Assembly (NCBI GenBank): GCA_037043015.1
Contig: CM073322.1
Location: forward strand, 21,108,364 to 21,172,363
Source: Bryum argenteum
Taxonomy: Eukaryota > Streptophyta > Bryopsida > Bryales > Bryaceae
Length of the DNA stretch: 64,000 nt
Direction of reading: 5' to 3'
In this document: one piece after another, positions 45,335 to 57,564 of the stretch
How the letters are laid out: every line of letters begins with the position of its first letter
Position numbering within the stretch: position 1 is the stretch's first letter
The notes under the pieces: model-generated
What the model was told of the DNA's origin: nothing
The model's database searches: none
What the model saw: the letters and a program-made list of their open reading frames with translations, nothing else
Position numbers and translations under genes: made by a program

Positions 45335-48300
45335 ATGGAGGCTCGTACGCGAAGAGTTAGTGGTGGTTTTCCGGGGTACGATGGACCTGCGCTGCCCCGG
45401 GCTATGCGGTCCCAGCGGGTATGATATTCGGTTGACATGAATGATACAGTGAATGACGGTTATTGGCTTGTGTTTTTCTTTGTTAGGGTGTGGGGATGGC
45501 ACTTGCAATTTTGACGCATTTCGACTGGATTTCAGGGTCGAGGAGGCGATGCTGCGAAGCGTCAAGGCAACAATCGGCCTGCGAATGGAGTGTTCGAATT
45601 GCTCGCCACTGTGGCGGGTCAGATCCTACAAGACGCGGGGAGTCAAGATCCGAACAAAGCGAAGCAGACTCAGCAGGAGGCTTCGAAGGAGAAGTCGCAG
45701 TCAGATCTGGATTCGCAAGTGACAAGTCTTGGGAGTGTGAAGGACTTCACATCTGTAGATAAGCCCCAACTGATTTCGAAGGCGACGGCGGATGGGAACG
45801 ATCAGGCGACTGGAAGCACAGTGGAAAATGTGTCGGTCCAAGGCAGCAATGGGGTGGAGACGGCGAGAAGCTGTGGTTTGCGGACTCCATCACAGGAAGA
45901 TGAACGGAAAGGGTGTGTGCAGGACTTATCAGCGAGTGAAGGCAATTGTGCGCTTGTAAATACGAATGCGTCGGCGCCCGAAGAGCAGGTGCGTTCTGTC
46001 CCGAAATGTGGTATTGATGGCGTCTCTCAAACCTTGGCATGGATGTCGCTGTGATTTCCCTACTTCGTCCTACTCTCGCGCTAGGTCTCAATTCGAGGTG
46101 GTGCAAGGAATTTCGTACGCTGCTCTTTTCCAATGACGTCCTATGAGATGTGCATGCGATGTTACTGAGTGCTCCCTGGAAGTTTAAGATGTGTAGACTG
46201 CATATCGAATTCGGTGGATTACGTTGCAGGTGTCCCGATTTCGCGTTGTGTCCTAATATGCGAGTTGATATTGATACGCAGGTCATGCTACCTCTGTGTG
46301 ATAGTGACGTGTCAACGACAATTGCCGGGGGCTGTTTTGCGTCTCCCTGCTGCGAGACAAAGCAGATGGCACCGATTTGTGGATTTAGTGCGGAGGTAGT
46401 ACAATGTTATGCTGACAAAGTTTTTAAGACTTCGATGACGGATGTTTCCCCGTCGGAGACGACAGCGAAGGTAACGCAGGCATCGGCCGTGGAGATGGTG
46501 GAAGAAACACCTTGCAGCGAGATGGTGGTTGACGCGGTAGTGGTGACGAACTACAAGTCGTCGGATTCCGACAAGGGGTCTTGCAAGCAGCTGGGAGAGT
46601 CGGAGACAAAGATGGAGTGCTCCCAGTCGTTGGAGGACGCGGGGATCGGGTGTGGGGAGATGCAGGAGCGTCCATACCAGGGATCGAAGAACTCGACGAA
46701 CTCCACCCCAGAGATCCAGATGCAGTGTAAGATGTCGGAGAGCGGGGAATACGGCGAATCGGTGGAGGCGGTAGTTGAAGGGGCTGAAGCGATGGCAGAG
46801 GACTCGGTGAGCATGGACGTGGAGGATAAGAGGAATTCAGCGGCAGCGGCCTCTTCTGCAACTTTTCACGTTCCGACATCGGGGCTAGGGGAGGGGCGAA
46901 GCACTCGGCCGATGGTGAAGAGAGTGATTGGTGGAGTGATGGACGGGAAGTTTTACAAGAGGGAGCACGCGTACCGATCATCGCAGCGGCTGCATCCCGA
47001 GATAATGACGAAGAAAATAGAGTCGTACAGCAGGAACTTGAAGGTTAGGAGAGCCGTGAAGGTTGGGAAGCGCAACCACGTGAGTGGGATTCGGGCGAAG
47101 CGGCAGCATGCGGAGATGGAATCCACAGATTCAGGTTCTAGCGAAGGTAGCAATTCGAGTTCTTTTTTAAATGTAGGTGTTGAGATGAATGTGAGGTGGG
47201 AGGGTGAGAATATTGAGGTTGAGGAGCAGATTGTGAGGAAGGATGTGGTGGAGGCCGTGCTAACTGTTGGTGCCGGACTTCTATGAGGCTTGCGAACAGC
47301 AAGCTAAGGAGCTCTGTATTCAACTGTGTGGTTTGGTGGTGCAGACTCTCGGTACGAGAAGAAGTCGTTTTTCAGCGGCATCGCCGCATACACTCGGCAG
47401 CGGACAGCGCGAGGGATGCCAAACAAGAGAAAGAAGATGGCCGACGGTAGCTCCAAAACTGCTCCAGATTTGCATTTGAACACGAGTGATCTTGTGGAGC
47501 TAGAATACGAGTGTGTAGATGGTGAGCCTCCTGCGGCTGCAGCCAAGCTACGCAGTGGTATGTTTGCTTTTGTTGAAGTTTGAGTCGTATGCGTGTGTGG
47601 TGGCGTGGTCTGGGGATGATAAATGAGGGTGAGTTTGTGATGCAATGATGTGCGACGAGCGGATGAGTTCGGAATGGGGTGAAGTGGTATGATTGGACAG
47701 TCTCGCGTCCGGTGGTCTTGAATGTGGAGGCGGGTGGCGGTGTGGGGGGCTTAGTGCAGTATTTGTGAGGCGTTGCGTTTTGTTGTGAGTGTGGTGCAGG
47801 AATTCGTGGGGACGGTTTCACGCATGATCGCATTATCATTGTCGACCGGAGGACTGAGAGGGTGTGTTTGTTGTTGCAGCTAAGGCAGCGAGTGTGGCGT
47901 CTTCGCCGACTGGCAGATCAGCGAGATTGGCGTCAAAGAAGTCTCTGGAGCCGCATGGTACGTGCAATGGCCAAGTTCGGCGTTTGGATTGAGTATGTTT
48001 GAGATGGGAGTGGGAATGTCGAAGAACGAGCACGCGTGAGCAACCGAGTAGGTGCCGAGCTGACAGGGATGTGTATGTGTGTGTTTTGATGGTGCAGTTA
48101 AACTGAGCATCAAGTCGTTCACCGTTCCAGAGCTGTTCGTTGATCTACCGGAGACAGCGAGTGTTGCAAGTCTCAAGGTAGGGAACATCGTAACGTGGCA
48201 TCTGAGTTCGTGTGGGATGGAGATTGGTATGCAATGAAGGCATCTGTTTGTGAGTTGCTGTTGGAATGAGCAGAAGTGGAGGGCTGATGGACGTGGTGGG

Positions 48301-49857
48301 TTGGTTTGTTCAGAGAGCCGTGATGGACGCAGCGATGAACTTGCTGGGAGGTGGGCTCCGAGTTCGGGTGCTGATGCAGGGGAAGAAAGTCCCTGACGAG
48401 GGTGCGACTCTGTCGCAGATCGGGATATCTCGGAGCGCGAAGCCAGAGTCTGTGGGGTTCATGCTGGAGCCGAGTCCCGTGCTGACATCGGCGTCGGCGA
48501 CAGCGGAGGATCCTTTGCTGGTTCTTTCACGCGCTGCCAATCAGCCGGTTGCGAGGTAGGCGTGTGTGCCGGTTGAGATGGGGAGGGGCATGGTGTTGGG
48601 GTGATTGTGTGGAATGTGGGATTGAGCAGGACATGATGTGAAAGTTTGCGTGGGTTGTGTCAGGTATCCGGTGTATGGAGTTCCGGGGCTGTCCGGGGTT
48701 GGCGACGGAGGAGTTCGGTGCCCGTTGAAAGGGCGATGCAACAAGGGCGGGGGAGCAGCGGTGGATCCAGACCCGTCGTACGTGCCACCGTCTCTGTCGA
48801 GTGAGCAGGAGGGGTACGTGGAGGGGAAACGCAGCGGGGTGGGATTTTCGGCGAGTGCGGAGGAATCAGTGAAAGGGTGCAACGGATTGAAGAGCAACAA
48901 GCACGTGAGCGAGCGGATGGTGATCTCGCCTCATCCGACGCGTGTGGCTGCAGCAGGGGCTCTGGCAGCAATACGCGCGCAAGCGGACGCGAGCAGGCGT
49001 GGGAGAAACGAGGCGGATTCGGCAGGCGGTGCGCCGCTGTCGTCGTCTCACGATTCTGTGGTGGGCGGATCAGGGGCGATCATCCTGCATCCAGGGCTGG
49101 GCACGGGAGACAGTGTGCCTGGGATGGCACTGGTTCCGATGCGGAGCAAGATTGCACGTGCTCTGGACAACGGCAAACGGAGAGTACGGCGTCCATTCAG
49201 CGTGTCTGAGGTGGAGGCTCTAGTGTATGCTGTGGAGAAGCTGGGGACCGGCAGGTAAAGAGCCATGATGCATTGGAGTGCAGTGATGTGTGGATGGTGA
49301 GAAGTGTGTTTGCAAGAAGAAGCGCTTCCGCCTGGCAGAGGCCGTTGTAGGAGGCGAAGTTATGGTTTCTGATAGTTCGTTGTGAGTAGATGAGTTGTAG
49401 ATGCGAGTGAGTCGGTTCGGAATGGGAGTGTGGAGGGAGAGGAGCTGGATTTTGGTTGGAAAGTGGCGGCTAACATTTATCATGTTGGTTGTGAAACAGG
49501 TGGCGTGATGTGAAACTGCGGGCGTTCGAACACGCGAAGCATAGGACATATGTCGACTTGAAGGTATGGTGCCGCTGGATGTGTGAGATGATGGAAAGGC
49601 GCAGGTGTTGCAATGTTGTTGTGAATGCAGAGCCTTGGGGTCGATGAACGAGGTTGTTGTGGTTAGGGTGACGTAGTAACATTGCGTGATGTTGGGTGTG
49701 GCAGGACAAGTGGAAGACGTTGGTGCACACTGCCCGCATCGCTCCACACCAGCGCAGGGGAGAGCCAGTGCCGCAAGAACTGCTGGAGAGGGTGACGCGC
49801 GCACATGCTTTCTGGACGGCGCATGCAGCGAAGCAGCAGGCGGAGCTGGACTTCTGA
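45335..49857 (+). CDS. TRP1/TBP1/RTBP1-type (TRFL) double-stranded telomeric repeat-binding protein
   Basis: Ten exons assembled by hand: 45335-45418, 45536-45988, 46282-47146, 47345-47557, 47880-47957, 48098-48177, 48314-48555, 48664-49254, 49500-49563, 49705-49857. All are GT/AG and in phase; product 940 aa. Residues 14-28 (GYDGPALPRAMRSQR) and VFELLATVAGQIL match the conserved plant TRFL N-terminus. Residues 565-645 form the ubiquitin-like domain: VKLSIKSFTVPELF, ETASVASLK, LGGGLRVRVLMQGKKV, GFMLEP. The C-terminal Myb is RRPFSVSEVEALVYAVEKLG, then GRWRDVKLRAFEHAKHRTY and the telobox-type VDLKDKWKTLVHTARIAP (887 on), with the plant C-terminal extension. Such proteins bind TTTAGGG duplex repeats in the nucleus, often as dimers. 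It is longer than many relatives (roughly 600-700 aa) through the acidic exon 2/3 region and a Ser/Gly-rich linker in exon 8. The exon 3 donor (47146) and acceptor (46282) are the least certain points. Confidence 0.92.
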
Positions 49858-51784
49858 CTTTGGAGATCGGAGATGACCCCCGAAGCGAGCGCGCGCGGGT
49901 AGTGGAACTGAGATGGTATCCGTGAGCGCAGCATGTGTACAGAGAGGGGCTGCGCGCAGACGCTGTGCGGTATGACCTGGGCCGACGACGACGAAGGCCG
50001 ACAACGAGGTGTCGGGGAGCAACATGGCATCGCTGTCGACGGGGCCTGCCAGCAGTTGCGAGGGTGGCCTGTAAATTGTAACTTTGAAGAGCTCAGTTTG
50101 TTTATTTTAGGTTTGTTCTTGTACCATGCATTCAAAAGCCGGTAGAAGGAGAGTAGCTGTGACTATTTGTCCATTTTCATTCTTGATACGGAGACGACCA
50201 ATAAGGGAAACATGAGGCCGGAGGGCCGTGTTGGGCCGACGGGATGGTTTGGGAGGGAGCGCGTGGTGGGAATTCAGCCCTGGCAATGTAAGATAGAAGA
50301 AACAGGTTTTACATTGCCAGGAGCGGAAGAGGCGTTCCTCCCGGGGTTGGTGGCGTCGGAAAGGCACGGTTTGGCAGAACAGGACGGGGCTTAGCTCAGC
50401 TGCGGTGGTACATAGAGAACGGCAGTTCGCATTCGCTGTAGATGGGTCCCCAATTTTATGCTGTTAATCTTGTATATCGATTGGCCCCTCCCTCCTCCCC
50501 TAGCGTAGACCTCTTGTAGTTTGTATCTTTGCACACTTAGACACCGAATTCGCCGACATCAAAACACCGCATCGTAGTCTGCTTTTGCCCCAGTTCCGTT
50601 GCAGGTAGCTCGTTCCTGATGGTAGTTGGGACGTGGGTGGGTTCCGCTCATGTCCTTCCTTGTACAAGGGTCTTAATCCCGATCATAATTCAGTTGAGCA
50701 ACCTGTTCATTTCTTTGTGCGTGTGGGTGCCCCCGCCTCCCCCCTGGGCTGAGTTTTTTTGCTCTTACTCGATGTGCTTGTTGCTTTCTATTCATGCGGG
50801 CATGGGGTTTACCGATGTGCTCGTCCTCTTTCAGGGCTTCTCAGGAGTGTAGCTTTATTGTCCAGCGCTCAATGTTTTGTGCTCATGGCGAACGTGATAT
50901 TGTGATCGATGGGTTTCCTTAGCGTCCTTATCTCTTTTTATGGCGAACTTGTTATTGTAAACGATGGGTCCTTATCTCTTTTTATGGCGAACTTGTTATT
51001 GTAAACGATGGGTTTCTTAGCATTTTCAACTTTCCATGCGTTCCTTGTCCTAGTCCTTTTCACACTTATTTTGTAAGGAAAGTTGGAAAGTTTCATTAAA
51101 GCCAAGAATTGTATCTTTGATGGCCTCTAAGAAGTGTGCTTCGATTTTGATATTATCTTTGATGGCCTCTAAGAAGTGTGTGTAATTCGATTTTGATATT
51201 AGATGTATTGTACTGTGAGTTTGAGTACTCAAGTCGATTTCAATCTGAAAATTGTGAGATCAATTCTATTTATCCCTATTTTGTTCCTTGAATGTTCATT
51301 TGTTTCAATGGTAGTGCATAACTTCCGTCTATAACTTCCTTTCAATCAATGATCTTCTAATATTCACCGCTCCAAATTTTCTGCACAAGAAAAATTAGGT
51401 AGAACCGTCAAAACTCTTAAGAACCGCCTACCTAAGCAAGCCCAAGGTATTTTAGGAGTAAACCTCTTAAGCAAGCGTAGGTATTTTAGGAGTAAACCCC
51501 TTGAAGGAGCCAAGTAGTCAATCTAATGTATGTTTTGGCAAGATTGTTTAAGTTTCATTCCTAATTAAGTTTTGTTTTTGCAATAAAAGTCTTCATTGGA
51601 TCCAAGATGGTCACAAGGATACAATATGCATTTCAATGTGAGGAGCTTTGTGAATGCAGAGAATTTTCAAGATTTTGTGGGAAACAAATTTCTAAAAAGA
51701 AATTGGCTTATGCTATAAATCATAAAACATCTTAGTCTTAGAGATCTAATGAAGGAGGTGGATGTGAGAGCAAAAATGACCATG
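49858..51784. other. 3' flank of the telomere-binding-protein gene with tandem micro-duplications
   Basis: The first several hundred bases are probable 3' UTR. Then come small tandem duplications: TATGGCGAACTTGTTATTGT with following bases, three times at about 50885-51020 (45-52 bp units); TCTTTGATGGCCTCTAAGAA plus neighbours, twice at about 51113-51205; and a GTAGGTATTTTAGGAGTAAAC pair near 51440-51500. No gene is recognised. Confidence 0.55.
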
Positions 51785-53603
51785 GACTACAACAAATCCA
51801 ACCCAGTGTGATTGGATGTGACTAAACGCGTATGACTACGTAGTCACCTCAGTCATTCGTTTAGTCTAAGATTAGTCCTAAGAGGGTCCAGTCATGCACT
51901 AGTCTTTCATGTAGTCATATTTTTGAGGACCTGGGTGGGAACAGCTACGGGAACGGAACATATGTTCTCCTTCCCGGCTCTCTGAGTCACGCTCTAAATG
52001 CTTACTATGTATAGTCAAAGTAATGTAGTCACATCGTAAGGGTAATTGGTTTATGTATGACTTACTGGAGTAAGCGAGTTACTTTAGGTGACTACACATA
52101 GTCATGTAGTCAATAATGTGACTCCTAGTAGTCATATACGACAATCACGTGATTTTGAAGTCCTCTACTTCTTCGCGAAATAGGTGAGTGCTGTGAAATT
52201 GGAGTAGGTCCATAATCTCAACTTACATAATAACTTCCATGTTCAACACTACTATGTTTGCGCGCAAACATTCTAGGATGTCATTTAAGGGCACCATTCT
52301 AGATTTCTAGAAACGCTTTTAAATACACCTCCAAAAATTAGTGACTACTTTGCAAGAAATTCCAAAAATCATAATTCCACTTGCTCTATCTTCCCACTTG
52401 CATTCTACATGCACAAAGTTACCTTGTAGGCTAAACTTTCATACAGAGTTCCCATGCTCACAAAAAAACCGTTTTTGATCACATTCCCATTTTTTTTTTG
52501 AGACGTCAAATTGACTGCAAAATAATACAGTCATATGAACTGTTCTCTTTACTACAATTAGGAGTACATGCAAAAAGACGTAGTCATGTAGATTGTTTTC
52601 TTAACTTGTATTAGTAATGAATTGCATTTGAGCAAAAGCTATGGATACTACTTCAAACAATTACTAACAACTTGCAAAAAGACTAAAGCTCATGATTAGC
52701 CCTTGCTCTACCTTTCCACTTCCTTTCTAAATGCACGGAAAGGCCTTCACTTTGCGCTAGATTTTCCATGCTGATACATTGGGCTATAGTTGATAACATT
52801 CCTATATTGTTGGTATTTGGTTCATGTATAATTTAGTGTTGTAATAAAGTTGGTTTTGGTGACTAGATGTAGTCTTGTAATCATGTTTGGGTGACTACAT
52901 GACTACATGTAGTCTCCCAAATATGTAGCATGTAGTCATGTAAACATGACTGCATGATTACATGACTATTAGTCATGTAGTGAGGTTAAGGACTACATGA
53001 CTACATGTTTGAGTTAAGGATTACATGACTACTTTTAGTCATGTAGTTAGGTTAAGGACTACATGACTACATGTTTGAGTTAAGGATTACATTGCTACAT
53101 GACTACTATTAGTCATGTAGTTAGGTTAAGGACTACATGAGTATTTGTAGTCTTATATGTAAATTAGATGACTCGACAAAGTCATAGACCCCTAAAAGAC
53201 TCACTCAACAATTGACACGTGGCCAGGGTGGACCTTGCCCCATTTTTATTTAGGGTTAGGGTTAAGAATATTAAGGGCGTCCCGCTGCCAGCCCCTCAAG
53301 TTTTGAGCTATCTCTTTCTCTCTTGAAGGTAGGAGTTTAGAGGAATATTTAGAGGGTTAAAGGTGTAGAGGAGGAGAAGTTTTATATGTTTTTTGAGATG
53401 CAGTGTTTGGCACTAACTATTGATCGGGAGTGAGGCAACGTTGAAAATAAGTAGAACGCAAAAGAAAGAGGAAGGGAAACGTGAACGCGCATGTACATTT
53501 ACATGTATGTGTAGTCAGCATTGTATAGTCCCATTTTTATTTTTGAAAGCACTACTTCAATCCCAGACGATCCTTGTTATGTGTATTTTTTTTGTTTTTA
53601 TAG

Positions 53604-54263
53604 GTTGTACAAGAAACGTCCGACTCCAAGTGTAAGAAGGGTGACTTTTTGAAACCAAAAAAAAATGTGGACGCACCAATGAGCTCAGCTGTAAGTGCCC
53701 ATGAGCTACATGCCCATGACTGTTTTTAGTCATTTACATGGGAGGAGTGACCATGCTTGACTAGAAACAGTCATGATGTTAGCATATGTGACTAAGATTA
53801 GTAATGAGATTAGAATATGTGACTTCTCACACTTATGGAATGTAAATAAGTGCCATGAGACTTGGAGAAGTACATCTTTGTATCAAGGGAGCATTTCAGT
53901 CTTAACTAATTCTTGTATTGTGTGTATTTTTTTCTAATATAGGTTGTAGAGTAAGGGGAGTACTTGGAGTTCAAGAAAGATGATCATGTGAGACTGAAGG
54001 GGCTAGAAGATGGCGAGGAGGATAAAGTCATGGCACTTGGGAAGGTGCAAAACGTAGGTCGGGCTTCTCTACACAAGAAAACTATATTTCCAGATTTTGT
54101 GTCTGTAGAAGTGATGAAAAGCATAGATGAAAACTACAACTTGTTTGCAAATGTAGATCTAGATGATCCTCCCGTGACCTAGGTAGGAGAAGCAGTAGGG
54201 CACTTTGTGCTGTCGCCCACAGAGTATATGGAGATTGATCTGTCCTTTTCCCAAGCGAATTAG
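53604..54263 (+). pseudogene. Broken CACTA-encoded protein fragment (two exons)
   Basis: A 29-codon exon (53604-53690, VVQETSDSKCKKGDF...) sits between a T-rich AG acceptor and a GTAAGT donor. A second exon begins at 53943 after TTCTAATATAG. It reads GEYLEFKKDDHVRLKGLE, then KVMALGKVQN, DFVSVEVMKSIDENYNLF and, after a stop, VGEAVGHFVLSPTEYMEID. The layout (VxLKSL, ALGxV, a VxV strand, VGxAVGxxVxWP-like end) resembles the conserved C-terminal domain of plant En/Spm-associated proteins. In-frame TAA near its start and TAG at 54180 break it. Family assignment is by memory of the motif layout only. Confidence 0.45.
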
Positions 54264-54852
54264 ACTCATGGAGTTGGCGTCGCCGTGCATCATGTACGAT
54301 GACGAATTTTCTCTTTTAATCAAATGTTTGAAATATCACATGAATGCCATAATGTAGTGCTCACAACCACATTGTTGACTTCTAATAGTCATTAGATTTC
54401 ATTAGCACCCTAATCCGAAACTAAAGTATGTGACTATGGGTAGTAAGAACGCTAGAGTCTAGGGCATGACATATATTTAAATTAGACTACGGACAGTCAA
54501 AGTGTAGTCACGAAAACTCCAATTTAAGATTGAAAATTGAATCCTAGTGGTGAAAGAAACAAATATACAAGGACTCCGCATAGTCATCAGATAATATAGG
54601 TGACTATATGTAGTTGTAGTGAAGTATATTTGACTCTACATAGTCATATTATTTCAAGTTTATGTTTGACACAATACTGTTACAATCACATCACTACGCG
54701 TGGTGATCAAACCATTGATACGTTCACTCATAAATCACAACGATTAGATATTTCGATATCATGATTTCAGTATTGTAGACTATGTGTAGTTGATTCGATG
54801 TAGCTTTATAGAGTCATATTATGCCAAGTCTATGTATGACACTATCACTTAA

Positions 54853-55116
54853 CCCCTAAAGGTCCAAGAATCAAAGCGAAAATCGCTTTTAAGAATTTCC
54901 GTAGGGAGAAAATTCAGCCAACTTTGACCATTATAATCTCAAAATTGGAGAAAAATTAACGGTTCAAATTTTACATTTGAGAAAAGTGTCAAGTTAACTT
55001 CAAGATCCTACGGTTGGATCTTCAAATCAATGCTTAGATTGAGTTTCTTTGCACCTGAAGTAGAAGAAGGTTCTTTTTTATAATTTAAACAATTTTGTAT
55101 CAAGGACCTTTAGGGG
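54853..55116 (+). mobile_element. TTAA-flanked MITE, family B, copy B4 (nested in CACTA)
   Basis: 264 bp with exact ends TTAA (54849-54852) CCCCTAAAGGTCC ... GGACCTTTAGGGG TTAA (55117-55120). It is near-identical to B3. Its location inside the CACTA element means it inserted later than that element. Confidence 0.92.
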
Positions 55117-55686
55117 TTAATTTAGTCAAAACCACACTGCTATGCATGGTGATAAAACCGTTTCTATGTTCACTACCTTACTATAAATTAGTCATAATTT
55201 ATAATTAGTAATACCTTACTACAATTAGTCATAACATTCAAAAGATGTTTCGGTATTAGTGAATAGGAATAGTGAAGCAGATATCACTCCAAAGAGTCGT
55301 TTTCACGAAGTTAATGTATGACTGATTTCAATCACTATCATATTACCACGCATTGTGATGGAACAAGTCATGTGTCGATTGTAACCTTACTACAAGTAGC
55401 GACATCAATTAGTCGTTATTTTCATATTTGTGACTAATTTTAGTCAACCATATATATATGACTATATGGAGTCACATGGACCCACGTCCCACTACAGGTC
55501 CTGTTTTGAGGTCCCAAAACACTACAGGAACGCAGTATTGGGAATAAGAATTTTCCGATATGACTCCCAATGACATTGTCCGAAGCTACTAACTCAAAAT
55601 GACTAGAAACAATGCTAATCACATTTTGGTTTACGCCCTATTACAGTTATAAAACCCGGTCACATTGGGCTGGATTTGTTGTAGTG

Positions 55687-57112
55687 AAGGTGTGACTTGG
55701 TCCCTTTCTTAGCATCATGTTTCTTTAAATTGTTGTTGTAGTATCGCTAGTTGTAGATTGTCATTCTTGCTACATTATGGGTATCAACATAGCCTTTCAA
55801 CGTGATTATGTTTGGTGAAATTGAGGCAATTTGTAATGCCTTTTCTGCAACTTCATTTTACTTGATAACTTTACAAGTATTGTCGAGTCCATGAGGTGGT
55901 TTGTGTATGTGGACTTCATTATGTGACTTGGGATTGAAGGTTTAATAGCAATTTGTAAATTTCTCTGTATTTCAAGCGATTGACGAAAGAATGCTATGAT
56001 TCGATCCGGGAGGGAGTGGTCATTTTCATCTTTTGCAAAACATCTTTTGCCAATATGTTCACTTCTTAATAACAATTGATGTTTCTATTCCATATTATCA
56101 CGTCCACTATGTCTCATGAAGTTATGTGTCTGAGTTATGTTGTGAGTATTAATTATGAGGTAGGCTCACTGTGATTGTAATCCACGTTGCGCAGGATTCT
56201 TCAAAGAAACCAACTATATTAGATTGATTGGTTTTGGATACTCTATCATAATTACTATTGTATCATAGCACCTACGAGCTCGGAAGGCATGTTATTATCT
56301 TCTATCTTGAGCAATCGCACTTTTTATTCGGCTTTGTTGTATCATTTGGAGTTGCACCACTTAACTTAGTGGGGTGTATTACAAGCCGGAAAATTAGCGG
56401 TTGCAACTTTAGTTTAGTACTTCTTCAATATAAATGCATGCTTTAGGCATGTCTAGAGGTTTGACCCATCTTCTTTTTTATACCACTTGTTAACTACGGG
56501 GAATATGGAATATGCCATTTATGTGTTGAGAAAATTTCATGTACATTTTAAATGAATCTTTCGTAATTCTAACATATTTACAATCAAATCTATATCTGGA
56601 TATCTATAAGTACAAGAAATCATTCCTAAAGTACATATAGTTTTAAGCAGATTCGGTAAGACCATCAGAGACCATCTTCGGTAAAGGCCCATTCCCACCT
56701 GGCCTTTGCTAAGAGCATACATTAAAACTTAACACCTCCATAATTTTGGGAGAAATCCTTTTTTTGGGGGGAGGTGTCATCATTGAGACAAAGTGAAAAG
56801 TGTTTTGAATAATAGAGACGATTACATAATGGCTTCTTAAAGGCCCCATTAACTAAGACCACTCGTAAGTGTTCGAAACTTGGGAATATTTCTAATTGTG
56901 GTGTTTCCTTGACAATTGCCTACTAATGCTCAATTATTTTTTGTTCTTCCAAATATTAGCTAATATATTTTTATCTTCTATGTTTTAGAGTTTGCCATGT
57001 GGACATTCATGTACGATTGGTAATTAATAAAGAATGTAGGTAGGAACGCACACTCTTTTAAGGAGATAAGATCACCTTCTAAGACGACTTTAAAGCCATG
57101 TGCGAATGTACC
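55687..57112. other. Intergenic, no gene recognised
   Basis: AT-rich sequence with short ORFs. The phrase AAGACCATCAGAGACCATCT then TCGGTAA near 56658 recurs, with one change, at about 57480 immediately right of the family A copy A7. Confidence 0.4.
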
Positions 57113-57116
57113 TTAA

Positions 57117-57478
57117 CCCTTAAACGTCTGAGCGGCCCCGAGGGGACCGTTTCCAACAGAATCTCCTCTGTAGCTCTCAATGAACTCCACTTTTCACTTA
57201 TATTTTGATGTCAAACTGGACACCTTCTTCTGATGCATTCAAGAAGAGAAATTTTAGAATTCAAATCACAATTTGTATGAGTGATTTTGTGGTTTGAAAG
57301 GATTGTGGTAGGTAGGTAGGGGTTGTACAATACTTGTAGGAGGTTGTAAGCTCATCATTGATTGGATCATTCATGATGCCCAAGTTCAGAAAGTGCACTA
57401 TTCATGATGCCCAAGTGCAAAAGATGCTCTGATCCAATACTGGGCTGCCCAAATCCGTATAGCTAGGCGTTTAAGGGT
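57117..57478 (-). mobile_element. TTAA-flanked MITE, family A, copy A7
   Basis: Left TTAA (57113-57116) CCCTTAAACGTC ... AGGCGTTTAAGGG, with TTAG on the right. Orientation is as in A2, with which it shares the CCAACAGAATCTCCTCTGTA block. It faces copy A8 across 86 bp. Confidence 0.85.
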
Positions 57479-57564
57479 TAAGACCATCAAAGACCATCTT
57501 CGGTAAGAAATTTATTGATCAATTTCTTTAGACATATGAAGCGAAAATACAAAATATGTTCATC

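Larger units (their letters stand above)
51785..55686. mobile_element. CACTA (En/Spm-type) transposon, non-autonomous
   Basis: The right terminus reads inverted CACTACAACAAATCC then AGCCCAATGTGACCGG. The left terminus at 51785 reads GACTACAACAAATCC then AACCCAGTGTGATTGG, about 27 of 31 matching; its first C is mutated. Sub-terminal regions are packed with short words TAGTCATGTAG / CTACATGACTA in both orientations (densest 52.84-53.17 kb, again 54.4-55.45 kb), as En/Spm sub-terminal binding arrays are. The 3.9 kb interior has no transposase core, only a broken fragment at 53.6-54.26 kb. The flanking triplets (ATG / AAG) do not form a clean 3 bp duplication. A family B MITE is nested inside. 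Confidence 0.8.

Noticed and set aside
46150..46281. ATG at 46150 as the start of the telomere-binding protein
   Set aside because: This frame upstream of 46282 (Cys-rich MHAMLLSAPW...) looks intronic. The conserved plant N-terminal blocks are found in two upstream exons (45335-45418 and 45536-45988) that splice in phase to 46282.
52840..53170. CRISPR-like or satellite array in the TAGTCATGTAG region
   Set aside because: Units are short, irregular and in both orientations, inside a eukaryotic CACTA element; they fit sub-terminal transposase-binding repeats.
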